Of a stretch of DNA of 64,000 bases, positions 43,285-53,822 are shown in pieces (the first letter of the stretch is position 1; each line of letters opens with the position of its first letter). The notes under the pieces were generated by a model. The model was not told the origin of the DNA. It made no database searches and saw nothing but the letters and a program-made list of their open reading frames with translations. The DNA lies in the NCBI GenBank assembly GCA_946902985.2, contig OX336388.2, forward strand, positions 1,504,142,545 through 1,504,206,544. Direction: 5' to 3'. The DNA is from Meconema thalassinum. Its lineage: Eukaryota > Arthropoda > Insecta > Orthoptera > Tettigoniidae. The position numbers were made by a program, and so were the translations under genes.

Positions 43285-43959
43285 TGTTCACATGTATTTC
43301 GTCACTTTCCTTTCATATCGTTATCCCATTATAGTAGTGGGGGACTAGTGAACAACGTCAATTCAACACACACAAAATGTAGTTAGGCCCTTTGACATAA
43401 TTTAAATAAATTCATGGGCTAGTCCATAGGAACCAGGCCAAAGGGACCCGTCCAAAGGGATCAGTCCAAAGGGACAAGGACTCGTCCACAAGGACTTGTC
43501 CACAAGGACCTGTCCACACAGACTTGTCCACAAGGACTCGTCCACAAGGACCTGTCCACAAGGACTCGTCCACAAGGACCTGTCAACAATAACCCATCAA
43601 CAGGGGCCCGACAGCAGGGGACTCGTCAACAATAACAGGGGCTCTCACCTCAAGGCCTAACATGCCCCTCTTTGATTATTGGTTTGCAGAACAACGTTAC
43701 ATTCCATATCGGCATTCAAACTCTCACATGTTGCAATTGGAAAGAGAGATTCTCTAAAAAATTCAATTTCACCCCCTAGTAGGGTAGGTTTTATTTTTGG
43801 GGTTGAAATATGTTGTCCATTGGAAAGGGGGTGTCAGCCCGAGTTCAATGACACCTCATTCATCAAAATCCAACCATAAGTTCGAGAGATATCGCACCGC
43901 CGCCATCTTGTGAGGTGGGGAGGTGGAGGTGGTGCTAGAACTGTTACAAATACACTACT
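43285..43959 (-). repeat. Polinton right terminal inverted repeat
   Basis: 675 bp, the complement of the left end, including the gtccacaaggac tandem words. It is 8 bp longer than the left TIR near its outer end (an extra cacctcac-type insertion). Confidence 0.95.
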
Positions 43960-45414
43960 CCTGGTGACTTAATATATTCTTAGTTCCATCTCTTAAGGTA
44001 CAGAATATAAAATTTGATTGAAGTTCAATGGATAACGTGGACGTTACATGCAGTTAGATATTGGATCTATCAGTGCGCGTAAAATCATGTTGGCAGCAAT
44101 GTCATGCATGTCTTGGTCAGACATAATCTGATATATTATGATCTATTGTTGTGCCAATTTTGGACGAAATCCATTTGTATGTATAGAAGTTACATGCATT
44201 TTAGAATTAAACTTATCATCAGGCTTAGAATCATGTTAGCGGCATTGGCATAATATTAGTTACTCCAAATTAATCTAGAATGTCAGGTACTATACGTGTG
44301 CAAAGTTTAGAGTTGTTGGCTTGCATGCATTCTGATATATTAATATAAGGGTAAAAAGTAGAGACAGCAATTATCAACAGTTGTCAGCAGCTGGTTGCTC
44401 TTAGGAATATGCATAGTGATATCTGGTTATGTACACATAGTAGACTACATACGAAATTTGGTTGAAATCCAATTGATAGTGTAGAAGTTCTATTAATTTA
44501 AAAATTTGACCTATCAGCATGCTTAGAATCATTTTGCCAACACTGTCATGTATGGCCTCCTGGAAATTAAACTGAAATATTATTGTCTATATACACTGAC
44601 CGGCAAAAAAAAGTGGAACACTTCAATTTTTTATGTAATTTCTTAATTTATTCCACTAAAATGTATCGGTTTTCCAATATTTGCATTATTCATGTAAATG
44701 TTCGATGGTTGGCTACAGAAAATACTGAAACATGTTTTACAACACGCTTTAACTCACAAATTTCGTTACATTTCACAAATCTAACAGTTTTCTATTTTTT
44801 ACTAATGTTCCTTTGGGCTGTTTTTTTATGCCAAACAAAGCAGTGTTAATTTTTGCACTGCACTGTACCGGAACACTGGTCACTAAAAACGAGTGTTTCC
44901 ACCCTTAGCGTCCATGACAGCTTGTTAGGCTCATCGAAGATTGGGGGTAATTGGTGGTAATAAACCACCCTAAGAAATGTCAATTTCTATTCACGGATGT
45001 TTCAGATGTGTGTCCTAATGCGTGAAAAGCATTTAAAATGTGATTACATCTTTTTCATGGCTAATTTTATACTTTTTAAATTACTGTTCCACTTTATTTG
45101 CCGGTCAGTGTAATTATGTGCCAATTTTGGAATAGCTCCCATGCATACCTTCAAGATATCCAACATGGAGCTCAAATTTCATTTGCGGTTTTTCAGCAGT
45201 TGGTAGCACTGACTTCATTTTCATGGCCTTGAGATATTCAGATATAGATCTTTACTCATACCAAATTTGGTTTTGATTGCTTCAGCCGTTTAGGAGTTGA
45301 TAAGGGTGGGGGGGGGGGGGGGGACATGCACAGACAGACAGACAGACATTTGCCCAGATCGGTCTCATTAGTCTACTTTTTCTTCATTTTTGCAAAATGT
45401 GAAAAGTAGGCTAA
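43960..45414 (+). repeat. Family B repeat, right part, with a nested MITE
   Basis: Begins with the second cctggt duplication and continues as gacttaatatattcttag, matching 54,918-55,827. It contains about 330-bp internal modules (gaaatttggttgaaatcc). It ends with a G run, cagacagacagacag, and the terminal tgcaaaatgtgaaaagtagg then ctaa. The 44,594-45,110 MITE is inserted in it. Without inserts the family B copy is about 1.1 kb, the same as the second copy. Confidence 0.85.
44594..45110. mobile_element. Tc1/mariner-type MITE
   Basis: 517 bp with inverted ends cactgaccggcaaa...tttgccggtcagtg and TA duplications at 44,592-44,593 and 45,111-45,112. The ends pair over about 25-45 bases with a few mismatches (agtggaaca). 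It has no transposase. The family B copy at 55.5 kb lacks it, confirming it as an insertion. Confidence 0.9.
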
Positions 45415-45599
45415 AAATACAATACCCTATCACGGTAAGCACTTCTGAGTATTTATTAACCTCGCGGCTAAACTCAGAACCTAACACGACGTAGGTCGCA
45501 AAGTGACACTTCCACTCTTTCTACTCTATGGAGTTCTCCAACGCAAAATGTATCAAAATGGTGCCATTCTCAATCGATGATGCCGTTTGTAATATATAA

Positions 45600-46335
45600 A
45601 CGATATGCGAATAACGTTATTAGTCCGAATAACGGTATTGAGGGAATATTTTTCGATAGATATATTCAAATAACGTTATTTCTAGTGAGCACTACCTTTT
45701 CGTTCCTGCGATAACCGGTATCCGAATAACGTTATTAGTCCGAATAACGGTATTGGGGGAATAATGTTCGAGAGATGTATTCAAATAACGTTATTTATAG
45801 TGAGCACTACCATTTCGTTCCCGCGATAACCGATATCCGAATAACGTTATTAGTCCGAATAACGGTATTGGGGGATTTTTTTTGGAGAGATCTATTCAAA
45901 TAACGTTATTTCTAGTGAGCACTACCATTTCGTTCCTGAGATAACCAATATCCGAATAACGTTATTAGTCCTAATAATGGTTTAGGGGGAATATTTTTCG
46001 AGATATGTATTCCGATAACGTTATTTCAGGCGGGCACTACCATTTCGTTCCTTAGTTAACTGATATTCGAATAACGTTATCAGTCCAAATAACGATATTA
46101 GGAGATTTTTTTCGAGTAATGTATTCCGATAACGTTATTTCAGGTGGGCACTAATATTTCGTTTCTACGATAACCGATATCCGAAGAACGTTATTAGTCC
46201 GAATAACGGTATTAGGGGATATTTTTCGAGAGACTTATTCATATAACGTTATTTCTGTCAGACAATACTATTTCGTTTCTACGATAACCAATATCAGAAT
46301 AACTTTATATGGCCCAATAACGTTACCATGCGATA
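45600..46335. repeat. 115-bp satellite with AATAACGTTATT palindromes
   Basis: Six to seven tandem units at 115-bp steps (45,609, 45,724, 45,839, 45,954, 46,069), with the last two steps 114 bp. Each unit has up to two copies of the perfect 12-bp palindrome aataacgttatt plus a near-palindromic ccgaataacggtatt, and a conserved gagcactac...tttcgttcc segment. Units diverge toward the right end. Confidence 0.9.
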
Positions 46336-46445
46336 CAAATGACTTCCGGATATGAAACGTAACGACCACAATGTGACCAAGACCCATTTTGTTACATAAT
46401 CTACCCAAACAACCATTTTCGTTATGTTAAGTTATGAAGCCTTGG

Positions 46446-48140
46446 TAACTTTCTCTCCTAGACTGACCGCGTGGCTCGGCGGTAACTTTCTCTCCTAGAC
46501 TGACCGCGTGGCTCGGCGGTAACTTTCTCTCCTAGACTGAATGCGTGGCTCGGCGGTAACTTTCTCTCCTAGACTGACCGCGTGGCTCGGCGGTAACTTT
46601 CTCTCCTAGACTGACCGCGTGGCTCGGCGGTAACTTTCTCTCCTAGACTGACCGCGTGGCTCGGCGGTAACTTTCTCTCATAGACTGACCGCGTGGCTCG
46701 GCGGTAACTTTCTCTCCTAGACTGACCGCGTGGCTCGGCGGCAACTTTCTCTCCTAGACTGACCGCGTGGCTCGGCGGTAACTTTCTCTCCTAGACTGAC
46801 CGCGTGGCTCGGCGGAAACTTTCTCTCCTAGACTGACCGCGTGGCTCGGCGGTAACTTTCTCTCCTAGACTGACCGCGTGGCTCGGCGGTAACTTTCTCT
46901 CCTAGACTGACCGCGTGGCTCGGCGGCAACTTTCTCTCCTAGACTGACCGCGTGGCTCGGCGGTAACTTTCTCTCCTAGACTGACCGCGTGGCTCGGCGG
47001 CAACTTTCTCTCCTAGACTGACCGCGTGGCTCGGCGGCAACTTTCTCTCCTAGACTGACCGCGTGGCTCGGTGGCAACTTTCTCTCCTAGACTGACCGCG
47101 TGGCTCGGCGGTAACTTTCTCTCCTAGACTGACCGCGTGGCTCGGCGGTAACTGTCTCTCCTAGACTGACCGCGTGGCTCGGCGGTAACTTTCTCTCCTA
47201 GACTGACCGCGTGGCTCGGCGGTAACTTTCTCTCCTAGACTGACTGCGTGGCTCGGCGGTAACTTTCTCTCCTAGACTGACCGCGTGTCTCGGTGGTAAC
47301 TTTCTCTCCTAGACTGACCGCGTGGCTCGGCGGTAACTTTCTCTCCTAGACTGATCGCGTGGCTCGGCGGCAACTTTCTCTCCTAGACTGACCGCGTGGC
47401 TCGGCGGCAACTTTCTCTCCTAGACTGACCGCGTGGCTCGGTGGCAACTTTCTCTCCTAGACTGACCGCGTGGCTCGGCGGTAACTTTCTCTCCTAGACT
47501 GACCGCGTGGCTCGGCGGTAACTTTCTCTCCTAGACTGACCGCGTGGCTCGGCGGTAACTGTCTCTCCTAGACTGACCGCGTGGCTCGGCGGTAACTTTC
47601 TCTCCTAGACTGACCGCGTGGCTCGGCGGTAACTTTCTCTCGTAGACTGACTGCGTGGCTCGGCGGTAACTTTCTCTCCTAGACTGACCGCGTGTCTCGG
47701 CGGTAACTTTCTCTCCTAGACTGACCGCGTGGCTCGGCGGTAACTTTCTCTCATAGACTGACCGCGTGGCTCGGCGGCAACTTTCTCTCCTAGACTGACC
47801 ACGTGGCTCGGCGGCAACTTTCTCTCCTAGACTGACCGCGTGGCTCGGCGGTGACTTTCTCTCCTAGACTGACCGCGTGGCTCGGCGGTAACTTTCTCTC
47901 CTAGACTGACCACGTGGCTCGGCGGCAACTTTCTCTCCTAGACTGACCGCGTGGCTCGGCGGTAACTTTCTCTCCTAGACTGACCGCGTGGCTCGGCGGT
48001 AACTTTCTCTCCTAGACTGACCGCGTGGCTCGGCGGTAACTTTCTCTCCTAGACTGACCGCGTGGCTCGGCGGTAACTTTCTCTCCTAGACTGACCGCGT
48101 GGCTCGGCGGTAACTTTCTCTCCTCGACTGACCGCGTGGC
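46446..48140 (+). repeat. 37-bp minisatellite, about 46 units, derived from a SINE head
   Basis: The unit is exactly 37 bp: taactttctctcctagactg followed by accgcgtggctcggcgg. Variants (caac, aaac, tgac, cgtgtctcgg, accacgtgg, gactgcg) mark individual units. Each unit contains tggctcggcgg, which matches the pol III A-box consensus at 10 of 11 positions. The last unit runs without a break into a SINE body at 48,141. The same SINE at 57,596 has tggctcagcgg once, so the array looks like an expansion of that SINE's A-box region. Confidence 0.92.
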
Positions 48141-48312
48141 TGTGACGAAGGTTGCAGAATCGATCCTGGAGCAGCCAGTTGTCATATTTGTGGGTGCGCA
48201 AATGTGAGGAACCCGTTACAGTAGATTTACTGGCTCGTTAAAGATCTCCTTCCGGGTACGATTCCGGCACCCCGCCGTCTCTAAAAGCGGCAGTTGATAA
48301 AAGGGACGTAAA
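48141..48312 (+). mobile_element. SINE-3 body attached to the minisatellite
   Basis: Contains a B-box-like segment (gcagaatcgatcctgg), then gtgcgcaaatgtgagg, agtagatttactggc and ctctaaaagcggcagttg, ending with aaagggacgtaaaaccaat. It is collinear with the SINE at 57,596-57,812. Confidence 0.85.
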
Positions 48313-48475
48313 ACCAATAACTTTATTTATTTAAGCGAAAATTCCCCTACAGGAGAACTTTTAACATTGATAACATGATGTCATTTGGAGGTGTGTCTCC
48401 TCCGCTCCTTCCAAAATCTCTTCATTCTCGCGGAATGCTCCCTCTTCCTCTCATCCGTCCACTTTTTCCCAGGTT
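48313..48475 (-). mobile_element. LINE 3' end with recurrent C-terminal motif
   Basis: On the minus strand the frame encodes WTDERKREHSARMKRFWKE just before a stop, then a 3' UTR with aatgacatcatgttatc and cctgtaggggaattttcgc. The same end is at 53,641-53,790. 5' truncated. Confidence 0.75.
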
Positions 48476-48484
48476 GTCGTAATG

Positions 48485-48700
48485 ATCTTGGTTCAGACTC
48501 ATGAGGAAAAATTGAGAAGAGGAGGATTTGATTCCCATCTCAGTCATCGTGGAAGTGGTTTTGCATGGTTTCCTCACTTCTATTCTAGGCAAATGCCTGG
48601 TTGGTTCCTAACTTAAGGCCACGGCCGCCTCCTTCCTAATCATCCACTGAATTACAAATACACACACTAATACAGTCATCACAATAACACAGCTTATTAA
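48485..48700 (+). mobile_element. SINE-2, 5' part, interrupted by family A
   Basis: The phrases gaggatttgattcccatctc, gtggttttgcatggtttcc, aggcaaatgcctggttgg and ggccacggccgcctcc define this SINE's body. It stops at acacagctta, where the family A element is inserted, and resumes at 50,197. Confidence 0.8.
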
Positions 48701-50196
48701 AACAAGTAGTTCCGTGAAGAACTATACAGCCTATTTTCATATATCCTACTCATGTTAATAGCCTCTATCAACAAACAAAATTTCAGTTTGAAGGTTGTGA
48801 TAGATTCGTAGATATTGAGAACCGTCTAAATATTTCAGATGGTCGCCAAGTTGAATTTTTATTTATGTACTATTACATTAAGATTATTGTGTACGTGTGG
48901 TATTCAAACTTCAAGCGTATGATTAGAACACAAGAAGTAAAAACGAGATTTTAAAATTTCGCACAGCTGCCATTATGTGGTTATGCAAACAATGAAATAA
49001 ATTAGATACCAGTGGATTAACATTTGTATAAGCATTTAACGTGCAACGTTTCACTGCACTCGGATAGTTAAATCGCGAGAGACGTCGATTTAAATATTTA
49101 TATTTCGCGTCGCCGCCATGTTGGATTTGTGCTCACCAGGTTACTGAAAGTCCTACAGGTGAACCTATGTTCATAGCCTCTATGAACATAAACAATTTCA
49201 GTTTGTTTGCTGTAAAAGATTCGTAGATATTGAGAACCGTCTAAATATATCGGATGCTCGCCATTTTGGATTGATATATGTATAGGCCAAAGAGTTATGT
49301 ACCATTCAAGGAAAATTATTGCCTAGGTAAATTATTCAAACTTTCACTTCGATCTCATGATTATGACACAAGAAATTAAAACTTAATTTTAAAATTTCGC
49401 ACAGCCTCCATATTGAGGTTATGTAAACAATTGAACTAAATTAGATGCCAGTGCATTACAATATGAATAATCATTTACTGTACCACATTTTACAGCGCTT
49501 AGATGGTTAAATCACCAGAATAGTCTATTAAAATGTTTCAGATTCGTTTGGCCGCCATGTTCGTTTTGTACTTAACAGGTTTATGAATGTTACATAGATA
49601 AACTTGTATCAGTACCCTTTATCGCTGTACAAAATTTCAGGGTGATATCTTTAATAAATTCGGAGATATAGAATGTCAGTGAAATATTTCGCACAACCGC
49701 CATTTTGAGGTTAAGTAAACAATTGTACTAAATTAGACTTCAGTGCAATACAATGCGTATAAACATTTGCTGTACCATGTTTCATTATGTTTGGATGGTA
49801 AAATCGTGAGAAAAGTCTATTTAAAAGTCTCAAATTCACTTGGCCGCCATGTTGGGTTTGTAGTTACCAGGTTTTTAAACGTCTCATAGGTGAACATCTA
49901 GTAGTACCATTTATCACCGTACACAATTTCAGGGCGATACCGGTAATAGTTTCGGAGTTACTGAATGCTGGTGAAATATTTCGCACAGCCGCCATGTTGG
50001 ATTGGTGAGACACAATAAAATGTAAAGGGCACTGTCGGGGTCGGCCAGAATGGTGCTATGATCTTACCGAGTTTCATTGTAATCGCTTCAGCCGTTTAGA
50101 AGTTATTAGGGACACACACACACACCATCACACACTCACACACGGACAAAAGGTGATCTCATAAGCCTATTTTTTCATAAAATGAAAATAGGCTAA
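48701..50196 (+). repeat. Family A hairpin-ended repeat, complete copy inserted in a SINE
   Basis: Starts aacaagtagttccgtgaag (a small hairpin) and ends with a CA microsatellite, gatctcataagcc and a strong hairpin (agcctattttttcat...aaaataggcta). It is the reverse complement of the arrangement at 951-2475. The host SINE continues on both sides (acagctta | tcagacacaccca), with no obvious target duplication. Non-coding. Confidence 0.85.
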
Positions 50197-50262
50197 AAAT
50201 CAGACACACCCACATTCACGTGCCTACATGACCACGATGTAAAATAAACTTAAATCAATCAA
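50197..50262 (+). mobile_element. SINE-2, 3' part
   Basis: cagacacacccacattcacg and catgaccacgatgt match the 3' part of SINE-2 at 59,200-59,255, completing the copy begun at 48,485. Confidence 0.7.
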
Positions 50263-50309
50263 TCAACAACAACAACAACAAGATAGTTAGGAAGTTATTG
50301 AGGTTTTAA

Positions 50310-50760
50310 GGGGTTGTTCAACGAGGTCATCTGCCCCTAACAACAAGATAACAAACACAAAGTGAACCAGCTTCTCGTCACTTCTAAGGATCATCCCACT
50401 TCCCACTTCAATGTGTGTGTGGAAATGGCCTGATAACCTGTGATGATGTCTGAAGTAGTGAGTTGAATAATAATTTGAGCTAGGATTTGGCTAGGAGGCG
50501 GTCGTGGCCTTAAGTTAAGTACCAACCCGACATTTGTCTAGAGTAGAAGTGGGAAACCCACGAAAAACCAGGATGGCTGAGATGGAAATTAAACCCTCCA
50601 CTTCTCAGTTCTACCTCAGGAGGTTGATCGTGAGTGCACTTCATTCCAGCCCTAAGACCAGAATTAAATTTCTTGGTAGAGCCGGGAATCGAACCCAGAA
50701 CTTCACGGTGACAGCCAATACAGACATGTTGGTCTGGTTTACAGAAGGCGGCTCCTAAGT
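50310..50760 (-). mobile_element. SINE-2, near full length
   Basis: On the minus strand: a tRNA-like B box (gttctgggttcgattcccgg), the body with ctgaggtagaactgagaagt and cgtgggtttcccacttc, and the tail (ggccacgacc). Short frames in it are accidental. Confidence 0.75.
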
Positions 50761-51475
50761 TCACAAATGAAAATAACGTCTGATTATTCTTAGGATTTTT
50801 TTTATTAACAGTAGCATAATTGTAATGTACTTTATTCACTGTGAGAGATTTAACTGTAGTCAAAGTCTTCAATGCGATAAAGTTGAGCATCACCAGCACT
50901 CTTGTTCCCTGAAGCTGTTTTACGACTCTTCTCAGCCGACAGAGTTACACCGGGAAAGTTGATGGAGCTCACTGAAACCAACCAGTGTTGAATTAAATTT
51001 CCAACTATTGAAATGGCGGACCGTGCGAGCAAACCGCACCAGAGGGCAGACCAAATGTTCCACAATGGACTGAAGTGCTGTACTTCCACCATTGCTGAGT
51101 GGAGCTGAAGTGTTAGGGGGCAGGCAAGTTCACTGAAACAATGGCGTTAAATGAGCGGGGAGATTCACTGATCCAGCCCATGCGATTCGAACGAAATTTA
51201 AATACGAAAAAGTTCTTTAATTCTTTCCTGTATTGTAAAATTAGCATAAACAAAAGTAGGCCTAAATAGGAAAATAATTAAAGGATCAACACAGCGGAAC
51301 AGTAGTATTGGGTGGTTAAAGATAAAGATAATAATAATAATTTGAATAATAATTATGTTAATAGCTTATTATATATAACAACACAATTATAATGTTAATA
51401 TTATATATAATAATTATTTTATGATAATAATAATAATAGAATTTGGATAAAATAGACATCATATGAAATTATCAA
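50761..51475. other. No recognisable gene; AT-rich tracts
   Basis: Moderately GC-rich unique DNA to about 51,190, then AT-rich with (ATA)n/(TAT)n tracts. An 80-codon minus-strand frame at 50,850-51,092 has no recognisable features. Confidence 0.4.
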
Positions 51476-51850
51476 GTTACAGAAAAGAATCACAGATACC
51501 ATAAGGAAACGGCGGTTACAGTTTTACGGCCACCGATATAGAATGATTAATAGCAGGCTCACAAAACATTTTCAACCTAGCCTTATCATTGAAAAATCAA
51601 AACAACTGGCTAAAAGATATCAGTGAAGACATAAATGTAACTGGCTGTCATGAAGAAACCATTCAAGGCAGAACTAAATTCAGAACTTTAGTCCACAAAG
51701 ACAAATTTTCTGAAAAGCCCACCCGACAAAATACAGGATGGACAGAACTGCGAAAAAGGGAACACAGCGAGAGGATGAAGAGATTTTGGGAGAAGAAAAA
51801 GTGCTAATAAGTTCAAGCGCACTCCTTAGTTGGGCACAACAAATAAAACA
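51476..51850 (+). pseudogene. LINE 3' fragment
   Basis: Encodes, with breaks, an IRKRRLQFYGH block and then TGWTELRKREHSERMKRFWE before a stop, both homologous to the end of the RT protein at 52,883-53,533. It is followed by (ATA)n. 5' truncated and frame-broken. Confidence 0.75.
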
Positions 51851-51931
51851 TAAAAAATAATAAAATAATTGTGGGGTTTGAATAATGTTAATATTATATA
51901 ATGATAATAATAATAATAATAACAAGACATC

Positions 51932-53533
51932 TGGTGAAGACGGCATAGTGGCCGAACTACTGTAAAACCTATGGCCACACTCACTTAGGGAACTCACACA
52001 GATTATCACTGACATCTGGACATCAGAAAAGCTACCAGATGAGTGGAAATGTGCATTGATCCACCCATTACTCAAAAAAGGCGACCGCACTGACGTAAAT
52101 AATTACAGGGGCATTTCACTATTAGGCGACCGCACTGACGTAAATAATTACAGGGGCATTTCACTATTACAAGTTACGTACAAGATCCTCTCAGCGTGCC
52201 TACTCCAAAGGACTCAGGACTAGCTGGCACACAATATTGGCGAGTACCAGGCGGAATTTCGTCCAGGTCGCTCCTGCGTGGAACAAATCTTCAACCAAAA
52301 AACTATATTGAAAATCAAAGCCCTCAGGAATACTCCAGTTATATGTATCTTCGTTGACTTCAAGAAGGCATATGACTCCATTGACCATCAGTCATTGTTC
52401 AACATCTTACACGAGCAAGGTTTGGATAGCAAGACCTTGCGATTGATCAAACAAACACTGACAGACACTACATCAAAAGTGAAATTCATGGGGGAAATCT
52501 CAGAACCATTTCAGTTCAATACAGGTGTTCGCCAAGGTGACGGACTCTCTCCGCTCCTCTTCAACCTAGTGCTGAACAAAGTTATCAAGGAATGGAAGAA
52601 AGAGCTGAGACTTCAAGGTTACTGGAGGCCAGTGCGACTTGGACGACCAAAGGACGAATTGGAGGTTGGATGTCTAGCCTTCGCGGATGATCTGGCACTA
52701 CTCTCAGATAACGAAACCACATCAATCAGACATATAGAAGTGCTCCAGAGTGCGCCGAAAAAGTAGGACTACAGATCTCGTTCCAAAAGACAGAGTTTTT
52801 CTGCACTAAATTCGACATACAGAATTTAAACACGGTATATGGCAAGATCAATAAAGTCGCCCACTTTAAATATCTAGGTGAAGTGCTTGAACGGACGGGA
52901 AAAGCGAAAATCGCGCAGAACACTAGGTTAATGAAAATGAAGAGAGCCTTATACAAGACACAGGATGTCTACACCAAAAAATGTATGTCCACATTCACAA
53001 AACTTTGTCATTACAACACGGTTATTAAACCTGAGGTGCTTTATGCTAGTGAGACATTGACGTTACACGCTAAAGGCGACTTGGAAAAAATCCTCACAGA
53101 GGAAAGAAAAATAATAAGGAAAATAATTGGACCAAAGCGCACAGATGAAGGATACAGGCTTCACTCCAGAGACGCTGCAGAGAAATTGACCAACCTCGCA
53201 GCAGACATCAGAAAGAGGCGACTAAAATTTTACGGCCACATTAGCAGACTCCCGCAAACCAGACTCACCAACAAAATTCTTAGATACATACAGCGGCTCA
53301 AGATTACTACACCCTGGATGATGCAAGTAAAAATTGATCTGGTAAAAGCACAGGTCGACCCAGAAGACGTCATAGACAAAAGCGTCTTTCCACACAAGGT
53401 ATACAAGTGGGATGTGATGTCAGAGAAAGCAGCACCTACAGCCCAAAGACCAAAGTGGACCGAAGAAAGGAAGAGGGCCTTTAGTGCACGAATGAAAGAG
53501 TACTGGAAAGACAGGAAGAACAAACAGTCATGA
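51932..53533 (+). pseudogene. LINE reverse transcriptase, nearly intact 3' two-thirds
   Basis: RT domain with [67 protein letters not shown] and an intact catalytic FADD (CLAFADDLALL), then a frameshift near 52,745. The rest (52,883-53,533) has YLGEVLER, a VIKPEVLYASETLTL block, RLKFYGHISRLP and a C-terminal WTEERKRAFSARMKEYWK. Early stops occur near 51,962 and 52,222. A 45-bp in-frame tandem duplication (52,080-52,124 and 52,125-52,169) repeats the motif [15 protein letters not shown]. The element class is RTE/CR1-like by layout; the clade is uncertain. Confidence 0.85.
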
Positions 53534-53570
53534 TTGCTTCGCGTGGTCTAATAGGCCTGTAACGTGTGAA

Positions 53571-53576
<6 letters not shown>

Positions 53577-53602
<26 letters not shown>

Positions 53603-53640
53603 AATGATAATAATAATAATAATAACAACAATAATAAAAA
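53577..53640 (+). repeat. (AAAT)n/(AAT)n microsatellite tail
   Basis: Simple repeat directly after the LINE stop, the usual position of a LINE tail. Confidence 0.85.
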
Positions 53641-53790
53641 TTGGACGGATGAGAGGAAGAGGGCGCATTCCGCGAGAATGAGGAGCTTTCGGGAGGAGCG
53701 GAGGAGACACACCTCCAAATGACATCATGTTATCCAGTTTAATCGCTCTCCTGTAGGGGAATTTTCGCTTAAATGAATAATAATAATAAT
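53641..53790 (+). mobile_element. LINE 3' end with recurrent C-terminal motif
   Basis: Encodes WTDERKRAHSARMRSFREE followed by the same 3' UTR as 48,313-48,475 in the opposite orientation, then an (AAT)n tail. Confidence 0.75.
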
Positions 53791-53822
53791 AATAATACTA
53801 GTAGTGGGAGTAGTAGTAGTCT

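Larger units (their letters stand above)
28435..43959 (+). mobile_element. Polinton/Maverick element, structurally complete
   Basis: 15,525 bp bounded by long terminal inverted repeats beginning agtagtgtatttg, with a perfect 6-bp target duplication. Gene order from the left: polymerase B (+); then leftward two unassigned genes, BIR protein, major capsid, small frame, penton, protease, pX-like and fibre-like; then rightward ATPase, PY and integrase. The TIRs differ mainly by one 8-bp indel. Five genes carry stops or frameshifts and the polymerase has lost a catalytic Asp, so this copy cannot replicate by itself. The pre-insertion sequence is represented by the family B copy at 54.73 kb. Confidence 0.97.

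Noticed and set aside
44583..44849. 88-residue plus-strand frame
   Set aside because: It lies across the boundary and interior of the 44,594-45,110 MITE and resembles no protein; chance frame in AT-rich DNA.
46446..48140. Regular repeats resembling a CRISPR array
   Set aside because: Units are contiguous 37-mers with no variable spacers, in a eukaryotic context, and derive from a SINE head.
50850..51092. 80-residue minus-strand frame
   Set aside because: No domain, no homologue I recognise, and no supporting signals around it.
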